Assembly (NCBI GenBank): GCA_025331445.1
Contig: JAIWNE010000119.1
Coordinates: 39,792-103,791, forward strand
Direction of reading: 5' to 3'
DNA from: Blakeslea trispora
Lineage: Eukaryota > Mucoromycota > Mucoromycetes > Mucorales > Choanephoraceae
Length of the DNA: 64,000 bases
Shown here: positions 10,234 through 22,059 of the stretch, in pieces
Layout of the letters: each line of letters begins with the position of its first letter
Numbering within the stretch: the stretch's first letter is position 1
The notes under the pieces: model-generated
The model's input: only the letters and a program-made list of their open reading frames with translations
Databases searched by the model: none
Told to the model about the DNA's origin: nothing
Program-made: the position numbers and the translations under genes

Positions 10234-11204
10234 ATACATTACTCTTCTTGTCGTTCATACTCGTGTACATATTTTTCATTATCCTTTTGTTTATATTACC
10301 TACTATTAACTACTATTAAATATATCAATCCTAAATATTATTTAATCTATGTTAGCTTAATCTGCCTTAATGCTCTGTAAACTAAAGAAAAGAAACTATT
10401 CGTCTTTCTTCATGACAATCCTTCCAATTTATTTGATTACAAATGATGACACTTTGAATACTAAAAAAGTGGCCAACTTTCTTTATATCTGCATTCATTT
10501 TTGTTTCTTTTTCATTATAGTTGCTTCATGTATATACAGTAGCTTGCTTAAGAAACTAAACACACTTCAAAGATGATTAAAATCTGACTGAGGCTGCTGC
10601 AGCATCTGGTGTTGACCGTAGTATCCGACTTATCATCTCTTGGGTAGCACCTAATAAATATGGTATTCTTAATTAGAGTACTCGCCTTCTAATATTGAGC
10701 AGACTGATAAAGTTAGGAAGTGCCAATTAAAGTTATGCTAACTGTAAATGTTAGGTAAAGTTTGCATTTTTTTAATTCAAAACAAAACAACACATAAGCT
10801 TCATTCTCCTATCACGAATAATCAATCCTCCTCCTCCTCCTTCTTTATAGCTGTCACTGCAATTCAATATCAATGAAACTAGAAAAGAGTTACATGAATA
10901 ACTATCTTTCTTTTAGATACCTTACATGTCTGCCTTTATGCATTCATTCAATCCATGATAGCCAAATATGCTCTATGATGTTATTTGAGTATATCAAATA
11001 TCAAACTTGTCTTCCCTCAACTTGCAAAACACTTGTCCTTTCTCTCATTTGATGCTTGTCTCTATAGGTGCTTTTCTTTACGAAAGAAAATTTGGTCGCA
11101 GCATAACAAACAAAAAGCACCAGTCACTGGTAAAGCTTGGACTGAAACACCGCATACACTTGGTTTTTTAAGTTTTTTTTTTGCGTTTCCGTCTATAGCA
11201 TAAA
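10234..11204. other. intergenic, with one orphan coding-like fragment
   Basis: No gene was recognised. Bases 10581-10676 read NLTEAAAASGVDRSIRLIIS followed by WVAPNKYGILN and a stop; this is unusually protein-like for the surroundings and may be the tail of a lost gene or transposon ORF. Frames at 10370-10576 and 10985-11203 have no motif. A (CTC)n-like run lies at about 10830-10845. Confidence 0.4.
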
Positions 11205-11946
11205 ATGAACAAATCCAATACTCTAGATCCCATGATGATCAAGTCTCAAGCAAACTCCTTAGAGAAACTAAGGTTTTGATTTCGGTTCTTTTACTTTAGA
11301 GAGAACTAGTAGCTAACTGCTTTTTTAATAGAGAAAAGACACAGGCCTTACTCGATTGTAAAGCAACTTTCATGTCAAAGTCCGAGATCTTGGAACAGAA
11401 AAAGAGCTTTTTAGAGGAAGCAAACTCCGAGAAACAACGGTTACAAAGAGAGAAAAGGTTACTTCGAGAAATGTTACAGTCAATTAATCAAGATTTGAAT
11501 TCGGTAAAAGAACAATCATTTTCCTTCCTTTTCATTCTTTTTTTCTAATGCTTTTATGTAAAGATAGTGGATGTAGAAAAGGCTTTAAATAAAGAAAGTG
11601 AAGATCTCGAGAAATCATTAAATAGGCTGAAAAAGGAAGAATATGAACCATTACATGGTAAAGAAAAAGAGACAATTGGATTCGAGATATTCAAACTAAA
11701 TTTTGATAGATCAAGTCAATGAAATTCGTATTCAAAATGGCATGTCAAAACTACCTCATATTCAACAAGAAATTGAAGCAAAATTAGCAAAGTAAAAAAA
11801 AAAAAAAAAAAAAAAAAAGACTCTTTTTTTCTTTCCTTTTCTTTTGTAACTCATGTTTCTCTGATAGGATATTGGAAGAAAGAAGAGTACAATGGCAACA
11901 AGAGGAAAGCTCTTCGAGAAAGAAACTTAAATCAAGACGTCTATAA
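11205..11946 (+). CDS. five-exon coiled-coil protein, family not recognised
   Basis: Exons 11205-11272, 11332-11503, 11564-11657, 11710-11791 and 11868-11946 join in consistent phase to 164 residues, which is good evidence for a real gene because no single frame is long. The start is MNKSNTLDPMMIKSQANSLE. The body is almost entirely predicted helix with Leu/Ile heptads and many charged residues: EILEQKKSFLEEANSEKQRL, then LLREMLQSINQDLNS, then VDVEKALNKESEDLEKSLNR. The C-terminus is basic (SSRKKLKSRRL), a possible nuclear signal. The last intron starts GT followed by an uninterrupted run of over 20 A. It may be a kinetochore, spindle or mRNA-export type coiled-coil subunit, but nothing in the sequence decides. 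The gene ends 101 bp before the methyltransferase start. Confidence 0.65.
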
Positions 11947-12047
11947 CAATAAAATAAAAAAATAAATAAAAGTTCCGCCTGCATAGTCTTTTTTTTTTTC
12001 CTTTTCTTTCTATTATTTTTCATATTTATTTAACTCAACCTTTTATC

Positions 12048-13609
12048 ATGGGAATCGAACAATCCATAGAGAACGAAAAGAAAAGTGAGCCAGTGTGTAC
12101 AAAAGAAGGGCTATCGCATCAAAGTTTGATGGACAAAATCAAGCAAAAGACAAGCCTGTCTAAAAGTAGTACAAAAAAGAAACCCAAACTATTATTTGGA
12201 AAATCAAACAGTAGGCCCATATCCGGCAGCTCCTTCACCTATACCACACCAAGACACAGTCTATCCGGGAAAAGCACCAGCCATGACCTAGTGACCAACA
12301 ATCCCATGCCAATATCAAGACCATCCTCTCCTACTCCTTCCTTGACTCCACCTCCAGCAGTCATTCAAAAGAATGCACAAGGTGACATTACTCCTCCTCT
12401 ATCCATCGAAGAAAAGAAAAACAGTCTATTGGTTAATTCCGCTCCTCAAGATCACCATTACCTCTCTAGTCAAGAGGTTGTACTTGATCTTTATCTTAGA
12501 CCGAATAATGAACGAGACCGTCGAAAAGAACGAGATAGACAACAACGTTTGGTAAAAAAAACAATAGTAAAATTAAAAGATAGTTGTATTGACTGTTTAA
12601 CTGTAGCATTATTTACTCAAGTTGATCTGGAAAGGTATTTATTCTGCTGATCTAAAGGATCCCTCTGTCATTGTCAGTTGGTGTTGTGGTGTTGGTTTGT
12701 GGAACATGGAGATGGCAGCATTGTTTCCAAACACAAAAATCATCGGTGTTGACTTTAAAGAGGCGACGTTTCAAAATTCGCATTATAGTCTACCTAATAT
12801 GGAATTTCGATATGCTGTCATTCACGATAAGGTCACTGGGTTAGAGTCGTTTGAATCCAATTCAGTCGATTTCTTCATCATGAGAGACTGCTGGTTAATT
12901 AATGCACCCATCTATAAATGGGATAACGTGTTTAGAGAAGCATATCGTATATTGAAACCAGGTGGATTTATCGAAGTAGAAGAACACAGTTAAAGTGAAA
13001 GAATTACACATACACACACACACACACAAAGGATAATGAACCTAACCATCAAAATAGATCTTGAACTTATATCCAAAGGAGAAAACTCAGATCTTTTGTA
13101 TGCTTATTTTGGTCGATTCTTTGAAGAAGTTCAAGTAGAAAGAGATCTTGCTATCAAATTAGGCAGTCGTCTAACTGATGCTGGATTTGAACAGGTAGAA
13201 CAGAGGAGTGTAGTGATTCCTGTAGGTGAATGGCCTTCAACTGAATGTAAGTTAATCATGCATATATATATATAAAGCTGCATTCCAAAAAAAAAATCCA
13301 AAAGGTCTTCGAGAAACTGGATTTCTAGCTCGAGATTTATTAGAGAGAAGAATTCGTGGCTTACGTAAATGGGTATGTGAATCCAATGGGATCACAGAAC
13401 AACAGTTTGACACAGTTGTGACACAAACGATGGATGTCGAAGTGAACAAGCATCCATCTTTTATTGATTGGAACTCTTATACTGCAAGAAAGCCTGGGCA
13501 TAGTTCACCTTGTAGAAATGTTCGATCTCTATCTAATGCCAATAGTTGCTCTGCCAACAATCTCTTTATGGACATAGCTTATATTGGTCCTAACAGGGGA
13601 AAATTCTAA
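12048..13609 (+). CDS. SAM-dependent methyltransferase (class I, UMTA/LaeA-like)
   Basis: Four exons (12048-12551, 12607-12988, 13058-13246, 13305-13609) join in phase to 459 residues. Residues 1-130 are Ser/Pro/Lys-rich and look disordered. The fold begins at about residue 150 (LDLYLRPNNERDRRKERD), followed by HYLLKLIWKGIYSADL. Motif I reads VSWCCGVGLWNMEMA where the family normally has D(V/I)GCGxGxW; the acidic end of strand 2 (IIGVDF) and motif IV (SVDFFIMRDCW) are present, as is RILKPGGFIEVEE. This arrangement matches the large mucoralean and ascomycete methyltransferase group that includes LaeA-like proteins; the substrate is unknown. The second intron carries a (CA)n run and a CTAAC branch-like site. 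The odd motif I leaves doubt about SAM binding. The 3' end converges on SHQ1 with 96 bp between stops. Confidence 0.82.
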
Positions 13610-13705
13610 TCAAACTGTTTATATATATGTATATATATGTGTAGAAAAGAGTGCTGGTCCCACACATACATACTTTTTATTAATATGATGTTTACAGAAA
13701 AAAAA

Positions 13706-15453
13706 TTATTCTAATATGCTTGGTCTTTGATTTTCTTCTTGTTCTTCTTCAACACCTTCCATAGATTCAATATGCTTTGCAACCTTGTTTTTTTTTAAAA
13801 AGAGAAAAAATCAGTTTAAAAGCAATTATTCTTTTCGTCTGTATCTATATACCTCTTCTAATTCTTCTAAATCCCAGCCTAATTCACCCTTAGATAATGT
13901 GAAATGGTGCAGTTCATGAGCTAATGTTCTCAATACATGATCACTATTTTTTTTTAAACAAAAAGAGAGAGAGAGAGAGAGAGAGGAAATTTAAGTGAAA
14001 ATGAAAGGAATTGGCAAAATGAATACTAACCTTGCATGTTGAATCCAAACACAATAATCATCTAAATAGATTTTGCTATAAACATAATACACATCATGAT
14101 GATCAAAGAGATCTTTCATTTCCAACAAAGCCTTCAAAATAGCTCTCTTTCCCAATTTGAATAAAATATAGACATCTTGAACTAGCTTTTCACACAGTGC
14201 AAAGTTTCTGTAAAGTGGGTATGTGAATGCACGTCGATAACACGAAATCAAAACATCTTTTAACACTGTGAATTGCTATTCCGAGTTTAGTTTATTATTG
14301 TTATTGACTCTAAAGAAACTTACCTCAAGTGAAGATAGAGTAGGACTGATTTTACCTATACACCAAACAGACTCTACATTGTTATCTCCTTCTGTTGTTC
14401 GAAGATTGTAGCTGTAAGCAAACATGAGGTCAACTAGACCAAGATAAGTTGTCTTTTCGGAAGATACAAGGTATTCTTTGTTGGGTAAATCGCGCATCAT
14501 GGCTTCTTCTTTACTGTTGAACTTAATAAGAGATTCTTTTCTTTTAGTGGATGTGACTTCTTGAATCAGAGGCTCTAAAGCAAAAGATAAAAAAAAACGT
14601 CAGTTTGATTTCTCTCTCTCTTTCTCTTTTTTACTTTGCTCTGTCTCTTTTTGAAGATGTCTTAGTTCTTTTGTGTAGATTGTCTTGTATTTAATCAACT
14701 GTTGAATTTCTTCATTCAGACAGTCCATACAATAATGATCTTCATTAAACTGAGCATTTTCAGAAGCCAGACGCTCTTGACGCCTTTCCTCGGCTGTCAA
14801 ACGTTCAGGTTCACTCAGTTCATTGATTTCGTTCATGGTCTCGTGTACATGTCGGAAATAGCCACTGTATTGCTGGTTGAATCCATAATGAGCACTCAGT
14901 TTCAATGTCTCAGTAGGTAGCTCTTGAGGCAATTCCCAATTAAAATCAATGGCATCCTGAAGCTCGGTATCCTCTAAAGGTGCGTTTTCCTCACTCTTTA
15001 CCACTTCAATCAATGGCTTCTTTTTCTGCTTTTCTGTTTCGCCTGTTCTGGCTAACAGTTTGGTCAACAGATCGAGATCTTCAAAGTGTTGACCTTTGGT
15101 TTCCTTTGAGACTCGGATTGTGAATTGACCAGCTGAGGGATCGTAAGTTGCTTTTGAGTCATCGTCTTCAATAATATTGGCAGGGAAATGAAGTCTAAAA
15201 CAAGAATTGTCAATCGTTATTGTTGTTGATTTGTTTTTCTTGTCTAAAAAAAAAACCTCAAGAAATAAGGACGTAAATAAAATCGAAACTCGGTGCCTTC
15301 CACATAGAGATCAACATCTTGGGCCTATAAAGACATGAGTCATTATATAGAAAAAGAGAAAGATCAAGCTTAATGTACCCTAACATAAGGTGTGTCCACT
15401 ACAATAACCACCGAGTTTTCGTCTTGATCTACTTTAAAAGTGGGTGTGATCAT
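13706..15453 (-). CDS. SHQ1: SHQ1, H/ACA snoRNP assembly chaperone
   Basis: Shq1 holds the pseudouridine synthase Cbf5/dyskerin before it joins H/ACA particles, acting as an RNA mimic. The start MITPTFKVDQDENSVVIVVD opens a CS/p23-like domain and is followed by PYVR/AQDVDLYVEG, FYLRPYFLR and LHFPANIIEDD, the highly conserved Shq1 N-terminus. The middle holds the alpha-helical SHQ1 domain: TLKLSAHYGFNQQYSGYF, MMRDLPNKEYLVSS, LVDLMFAYSYNLRTTEGDNN, SVWCIGKISPTLSSLE and the DVLISCYRRAFTYPLYRNF block. The C-terminus has LYLDDYCVWIQH-type and TLSKGELGWDLEELEE motifs and an acidic tail. At least seven exons; product about 450 residues. The start at 15453 faces the PEX26-like gene (start 15787) across a 333-bp shared upstream region. 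Confidence 0.95.
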
Positions 15454-15786
15454 GGTAATAATAAAACGTAAAAAAAAAAAAGAAATTATTTTAAAAAAAA
15501 AAAATCAGAATAAGCCAACTAGGAGATAGTTGTTATTTTAAGCTAAAATACAGCTCGAATACTTCATTCTTCATTGCTTTTTATTAAAAAAAAAAAGAAA
15601 AAGAGTGAGTGAATAAGTTATAGTTTGCCGAGTGTTTCTCAAGTCTTTGACACTTTATTGAGTGTAATTTTTTCTATAATTAAACTTTCCGAAAACTTGC
15701 ATGACAGAGCAGAATTAAAGGGTGAGAAAATAAAATAATAATAAAAAGACTTTCCTCTTCCTTTTTTTTTTTTACTTGTTATTTTA

Positions 15787-16914
15787 ATGACTGCTCAACA
15801 CCTTTATGAAAAAGCGCTTCGCTCTTATCTATTAAGAAAGTACACAAGTGCAGCCAACACCTGTTTAAAGTCTAGTCGAGCACTTGGTGAACACGAAAAT
15901 GACCTTTTGAAAATCAATATTTGGACACTTTATCTCAATATCGCTTCTACCCTATTAGAGACAACACCATTCTTAGGTGTCAATCTAGCATCGCTCGGCA
16001 TAGGACATGTCGGTTCCCTAGAAGAAGCCTGTCGAGCCGTTTGGGAGAAAGTAGTCAAGGAAGGTTTTGTTGATGTCGCTTTGATGGATGCTAACTTGGT
16101 AGCTGCTTAGTAAGCTTTCTCTTTTCTTTCGATACATATTATATACACGTATAGAATCCTTATCCCCCCTTATATATAGTCTGGTCATGGACTTAAAATT
16201 AGATCAATTGAATGTAGCCAAGGAAGCAGCAGAGCAATGGTTGGCTGCTTTGCCTGAAATAAGAAAGGACGATGAGAAAAAGATGGTGGAGTATATCTCT
16301 GTCATTGATCTCTACATTACACGTATTTTACCTGGTTTAGGTGATTTTGAATCTGCAGAGACATTTATTGAATACAATTCTGTGTTGACAGACATTAAAA
16401 AGAAGGTAAATCATTCGATCACTTTTTCTCCTTGCTTCCTATTTAATTCTTTTTGTAGTCTCTATCCAACCAATTACAGGATCAAAAGAAAGCGATTGAA
16501 AAGGAGCGTCAACAGAAACATCAACAAGAAGAAGCGGCTCGATTGGCAGCTGAAGAAAAGAGAAAAGAGATTGAACAGAGACAACTAGAGGAAGCTAGAC
16601 AGTTAAGGGCACAAGAAGAGAAGGCGAGAAAAGAAGAAGAAGAGAAGGCGAGAACAGAAGAAGAAAAGCCACAAGAGAGAATGGTTGAATTACCTAGATC
16701 TACTTCTTCTCATCAAACAAATAAGATACAACATTGGATTCGTCAACTCAAGACAGCCAATATCAGCACTTCTTCGGGCATTGTTTTATTTGCACTGTTT
16801 GCATTACTGGCGCTCTTACGTGGACAACGAAGTCGTCTATCAGAGGTCTTGCGACACCTGTTGAACAAACTTTGGCAAACTGTTCAAATGGGAACAAAAG
16901 TAACTTATATGTAA
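15787..16914 (+). CDS. PEX26-like tail-anchored peroxin (tentative)
   Basis: Exons 15787-16109, 16180-16405 and 16459-16914 join in phase to 334 residues. The first 180 residues are alpha-helical and TPR-like, including ALRSYLLRKYTSAANTCLKS and AKEAAEQWLAALPEI. Then IDLYITRILPGLGDFESAET lines up with the 'F...RVLLPLGCLSEAEEL' part of animal PEX26. A long charged Gln/Glu/Arg coiled coil follows (about residues 190-260). Near the C-terminus is one membrane segment (GIVLFALFALLALLRG, about residues 290-306) and a short basic tail, the layout of a tail-anchored protein. PEX26/Pex15 anchors the Pex1-Pex6 ATPases to peroxisomes for PEX5 recycling. The match is by helix order, one block and the tail anchor, so the family call is inference; another tail-anchored helical protein is possible. 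Confidence 0.6.
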
Positions 16915-19900
16915 AGCCTTTTTTTTTTATTTTTTGTATAATGGACAAATAGACTCTTTGTTTTTTTTAAAAAAAACAACAACTATATGTTGCTAAAATA
17001 ACGATAAAGAAATAAATAAAAAAAAAAAAGAAATTCTTCAGATACCATCGTAGTCTTATAAACCGCCATCATACTTTTGGATATGGAGTTTAATTAGAAA
17101 AATATCATCACTAAGAATTTCGATTGAACAGACTCATACTTGAGTAGTTCAGGTGCGGTACACAAAATCATTACTGCATTCCTAATTTGGAAACTCTTTT
17201 AGTGTTTTATATGGCTATATTGCAAAAAAAAAAAAAATTGGCTTTTGATTGGCTGGATATACATTTTTCCGATATTTTTTAAGTCTTTTGATTTTAGGCT
17301 GTGTTGTATCAAGTGTACAACATAGCATACACTACAGCGCAAGAAAATTTAATTTGTGGTAGTTTGGCCAACACGATAAGTTTTGGAGATCAGATTTTGA
17401 TTGATTTAATGTATAAACGATTCAATTATTTTAGTTCATGATACTTGTTCAAGTTTAAGAATGTCTTTAATTTATCTGTTAAGTCAAGATGAGTTAAACA
17501 AGATTAAGAGAGGGTTTTATTCAGTGTAGAATGAGATTGTCAATATAAATTGAGCTTGGTGACACAAAGCAGGATTGTGTCTTAAATAAATGTCTTGATT
17601 TAATGATGCATCTAGCTTACGATACATCAGTCTTGTTAAAAGTTTAAAGCAGATTGGAAAGGTCGACCAAGTGCATGCTATTTTCATCCATCAAATTTCC
17701 TTAAAAAATTCCAAGTCCCAAAAAAATATCAGACAAGGTGCTTTTTAGCAGAAATGATTAAAAAAGAAAGAAAAAAGAAAGTCATGTATGAGCGCGAAAT
17801 TGCTATGAGCTAAAAATGGGGGACAAACAATGAGTATTTCATGCAAATAGCATGCTAGTTTGTAAGTTGGGGGTCAGGCTATTTTGGGAGAATCGTTTTA
17901 GGCAAAAGAACTGAATACCATCATATTACATTGCTAAATGTGTTTAGCTCTTTATAGACAAAAATTACCATTCATTTTACAGTAAGAATTGCTCTTTATG
18001 CAAATCCAAGACATTTCCCATTTCAGCACAATTTTAGCTTGAATCTGTCAATGAAATAATACTTTCTTCCCATCACTGTCATATTTCTCATATATACTGG
18101 CTATTTTTTTTTCAATCCCCCATTTTCTTTTTTCTCTCTTTTTTTCATTTGATCCACAGCAAAGGGTAAGCACTTTTATCTCTGCTTTATTTTTTTTCTA
18201 TAATCCATCAACATCACTGACTCTTTTATTTCACAATAGCTACATGTATATCACCTTATGATGACAACATTTCAACAACTCGACTACACTTCTCTTCTTG
18301 TTTAGCATTCTCCATGTTGTATTCATACAGTACGGATCAAGTATTTAGCCACTTATGAATCCACAATCATTCTCTAATTCGACTTCAGCTTGTTTCATTT
18401 GACATTCAATTCGGATAAACCTTCATTCAAGGTCAGGACTGACATCTTGCCAATAATTTACCAGTTACTGGGTTTAAGGTACAGATGGCCAATCATTCTA
18501 TTTTAGTAATTCTTCTTTACAAGACTGTCATCATTCATCTCTCATCCGATTCGTTGTTATTATCATAATCATCTACAAGCCTCTAGAAAAGTTTTACAAT
18601 CTCAGTTGAAATATCATCTTCATGAAAAGTATAAATAGCACATCAATTTTGAAGTAAATAAAACATTATCTTTAGTCTGATTAATTCTCTGATTTTATAT
18701 CATTGTGATTTATTGGTCTTCAACACTCCAACCCAACATCTGTATCTATCTGCTTATCATCAACATTAAATACACTTATATACATACTCATCATAAGCTC
18801 TAATTGACAATCCTTTATCCATGCCACCTTCTTCTGTATTGCTTTTCACCATCTCATCCATGGCTTTTTAATCCAAACTGCCTGCTATATCTCATGTAGC
18901 TCAAACTTATTCTTCTTTCACTTATATCTGAATTTTATCTCTATTAATGCTGCCTATCTGGATGGATGCCTTTTATCAAGTAACTCATGCCTAAGGTCCT
19001 TCAGTTTCTCCATTTATATGTCTAAACGATTTTGTACACATTGCATTTGCTAGCTTGCTCTGTTTGTAGTCATTGCCTTGGGGCCTTTTGATAAACACAC
19101 ATTCAATTGTCCTGTCGTGTTTGGCTTGTCTGAACATGAATTCCTTAAGAATTGAAGTCTATATTTGTATATAAAGATCTACATCATAATTGGATTAAGT
19201 AATCCTACCAACATTATGTCAGTCTAGAATGATTTCATTAGCAAGTGCTATGAATCTGGACTAAAGAAGATGATGTTGTATCTATCATACAACATGGCAT
19301 AATTCATCGCATATGTACCAATAAAATAGCTGGATCAATGTAGCTGATGTAATCTACTCAGAATGTCAAGGGTTCAATCACTGACATTCGATTACAAAAT
19401 AAATCATGCAGATTTTGACATGGCTTCATTACACTGTCTTTGATTAAACGTAATAGCTAGTCAACTATTCTAATGCAAAGCCCAGTTATTGTATCAAACC
19501 CTTATACTCGTACTTTCAATCTGACACAGATATTCTAGTATAAATAAGCTATTATTCTACACTCAATAAACAGTATCTTTTTGGCTAATTTCAATCTACT
19601 ATTGTATTTCTGTACACTGACAAATCAGATGATAAGCAATAAGTCTTGCTAAAGAAAGTAAAATGTCAATATGTCATTAAAGGTGACACAAACTAGTCTA
19701 TGACATTGTTCTCTTGAATATCCAGATTTAGTAAAGAGTAAAGATTAAAGGAAGTCAAAGACGTAATAGCAATAGTAGATAGCAATTGGTATAAATACTC
19801 TCATTTATTTTGTTCATAATAAAGGCATAGGTAAAAACAGTCTCAAACTACTTACTATACTTGTCCCCTTTCTATTTTAAATTACCTAAATATCACATGT

Positions 19901-21180
19901 CCATCATGCTTCCATCCTATATCTGAGTTATTCATGTCTACCTTCTTTCTTGTGAGCTCATGTGGTCTTTCTCTCTAACTATTGCCATTGGCCATTGTCC
20001 TAACTTCAAGAAATACTTTTCCTCTCTGATATATCGTCGCTCAAGGAACTGGGTCTCTTCTAATGTTGCCATCTCTCTACCTCATCTTCAAGAAATGCTC
20101 TTTATCCGCCTATTCTCCTTCCACTACTATGGTCTGTGCTTTTAAAGGTTGCCGAATCTCTTTTTGATCGAACTTGGTGTTCCTTCCAACTTTACTGCTT
20201 ATTTTTTTCTTCTTTTTGTGTCTTCTTGCCTTTGCTCATGCTTACATGTGTGCTCCATTCCAAATGAGGTTGCTTCATCACCTTGAATCTCTTCCGTAAC
20301 AAGTGAAATACCACTTCCAGACTATTTTTACTTGACTATCTTACCAAATGAACTTCTCTTTATCAACTGTTTACTTCTGATTGTTGCTCGCACAGTTGGC
20401 TGGACTCATGAGGTACCTAATCGCATATAACGGAATCAACATGCTCATGACAAACTACATGTGTAAAGGATCGCGTCTCATCTTTATTTTTTTGTTTTTT
20501 AGACTTTCTATGCTATTCACTGTCTTCCTCTGTTGTTTCTGACTCTTGTATGTACCGTTGACAAGTGATCTCTCACTTAGTGTTGCGCATGACCTTGCAT
20601 GTTACTTCAAGATGGCTGTCAAGAAAAAGAAACAATCACGAAAAAAATAATCTCGGTAAAGACTATATCTTTTTTTCAAGCGCAGCTACTGCAAAGCTTA
20701 CTGACGGCTCTGTTCATCAGTATTATCTCATTTCTGCATCTTATACTGCTTCTTATTATCCTAAAGGTTTCCATATCAAAGCTAACCATGTCTATCTATC
20801 TGGATACACTCACTACAGCATTCTGGTCACAAAAAGAGATGTCTGAGCTATAAATGTGCCTAAAGAAGAACCCATATTTAGTATTTATTTGATCTAAATC
20901 AATAAAATTAAAGAAGCCTGATTTGCCTACAATTTTAAAAAAGACGCAATGTAACGAACATGATTGGCCTCTAATACTAGATGATCCAGCAACATTTAGG
21001 CTTATTTAAAGGAATACTAACAAACTATTTGCCTGTTTATTATTTATCCACATAGAACCTGATCATTTAAACCTCTTTAATGTTTGTGTTTTCATTTGAT
21101 GCTAAAGCTCCACTTTAACTATATAAGCGATCATCATTGGCCTTCATAGCGGTATACCAATGTTTTTAAGCAGTCAAAAA
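16915..21180. other. 4.3-kb gene-poor stretch, pyrimidine-rich in its middle
   Basis: No protein-coding gene was recognised on either strand; frames stay below about 95 codons and show no motifs. From about 18090 to 20450 the plus strand is strongly C/T-rich, beginning with a TATATA at 18093-18098, a long CT tract (18100-18155) and good splice-like signals (ATCCACAG at 18158-18165, GTAAGCAC at 18172-18179, CACAATAG at 18232-18239). This is how promoters and 5' leaders of well-expressed genes look in this window, yet no ORF follows. A spliced non-coding transcript is possible. Bases 18327-18360 resemble a transposon end (see findings). Bases 19350-19378 can fold into an 8-bp hairpin. Confidence 0.4.
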
Positions 21181-21297
21181 ATGGGCCAATCTACCAAAAT
21201 TGGGCTAAACGAATTTTAGCCCATTCAATTTGTTAGTAGACCGATTGGGCTGTAGGGCCCAAATTTTGGGCCATCAGCCCACCCGCTTGAGCCGTAG
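21181..21297 (+). repeat. GGGCC-rich palindromic repeat, copy 1
   Basis: Holds several nested inverted words: TTGGGCTAA...TTTTAGCCCA and GGCCCAAATTTTGGGCC (a near-perfect 17-bp palindrome at about 21258-21275), ending ATCAGCCCACCCGCTTGAGC. A second, diverged copy lies at 21943-22044 in the same orientation. GC content is much above the surroundings. Confidence 0.7.
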
Positions 21298-21942
21298 TGA
21301 CATTGAAAGCATGATCAGATTTATATTCATTGACTCTCTTTTCATCAATACTTGAAATAGCTATATGACATGATACATGTGATAGCAGGATGGTTGCATA
21401 GGCCTTATAATACCAAGGTAGCAGCATCTAACAAAACAAGCAATGATTCTGGAGATTTCATTATAAGAAAAGACTAAATCATTACTTGGATAAAGATAGT
21501 TCTGAGACATAATTACAAAGGGCTTGTCTATCGTTATCACCTAATCTAAACTGATCTAAACATCCAACGAAACAAGTGAACAAGTATGAAACAGTTATGC
21601 CTGATATATTGAAACACTAATCAAGATTAAAACATATCTTGTCAAGCATAATTATTATCTCTCCAAGATATAAATCAAGTAAACAATATATCTCCACCTT
21701 ATTCAAGGCGGGGGATGAAATCTGGCTACAGCCATCTTTCAATTAAGGTGACCAGTCATCCTAGTAGGAAAACTGCTCATACAGATAAAATTATAACGGA
21801 GTGATTGATTGAAACCGAGATAGAAATAATATATAAACACAACATGGACTTGCAGTAGAATTAGTTCCCTCTCTTTCTTTTTAATAAAAAAAATCGAGTT
21901 CCCTCTCATTGAATCTATCTGAGACTGCAAATATCACACAAA
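21298..21942. other. spacer between the two GGGCC repeats
   Basis: No gene was recognised. Frames at 21233-21427 and 21739-21930 have no motifs. The stretch could be the inside of a small non-autonomous element bounded by the two repeats, but no ORF or polarity is visible. Confidence 0.35.
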
Positions 21943-22044
21943 CCAAGATTGGGCTAAGTAAATCAGCTCATCAAGTTTGTCAGTAGACCGGTTGCACTTC
22001 AGCGTACAAACTTTGGGCCATCAGCCCTCACGCTTGGGTCGTGT
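21943..22044 (+). repeat. GGGCC-rich repeat, copy 2 (diverged)
   Basis: Aligns over about 95 bp with 21198-21297: both contain ATTGGGCTAA, AGTAGACCG and TTTGGGCCATCAGCCC and end in CGCTTG(A/G)G(C/T)CGT. Overall identity by eye is around 70 percent. The central palindrome of copy 1 is partly lost here. It abuts the 3' side of the reverse-transcriptase relic at about 22060. Confidence 0.65.
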
Positions 22045-22059
22045 TTTTTTCTTATAATA

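Noticed and set aside
19350..19382. tRNA T-arm-like sequence (GGGTTCAATCAC) in a hairpin
   Set aside because: The stem is 8 bp around a 13-base loop and there is no matching acceptor stem, D-arm or anticodon arm; not a tRNA.
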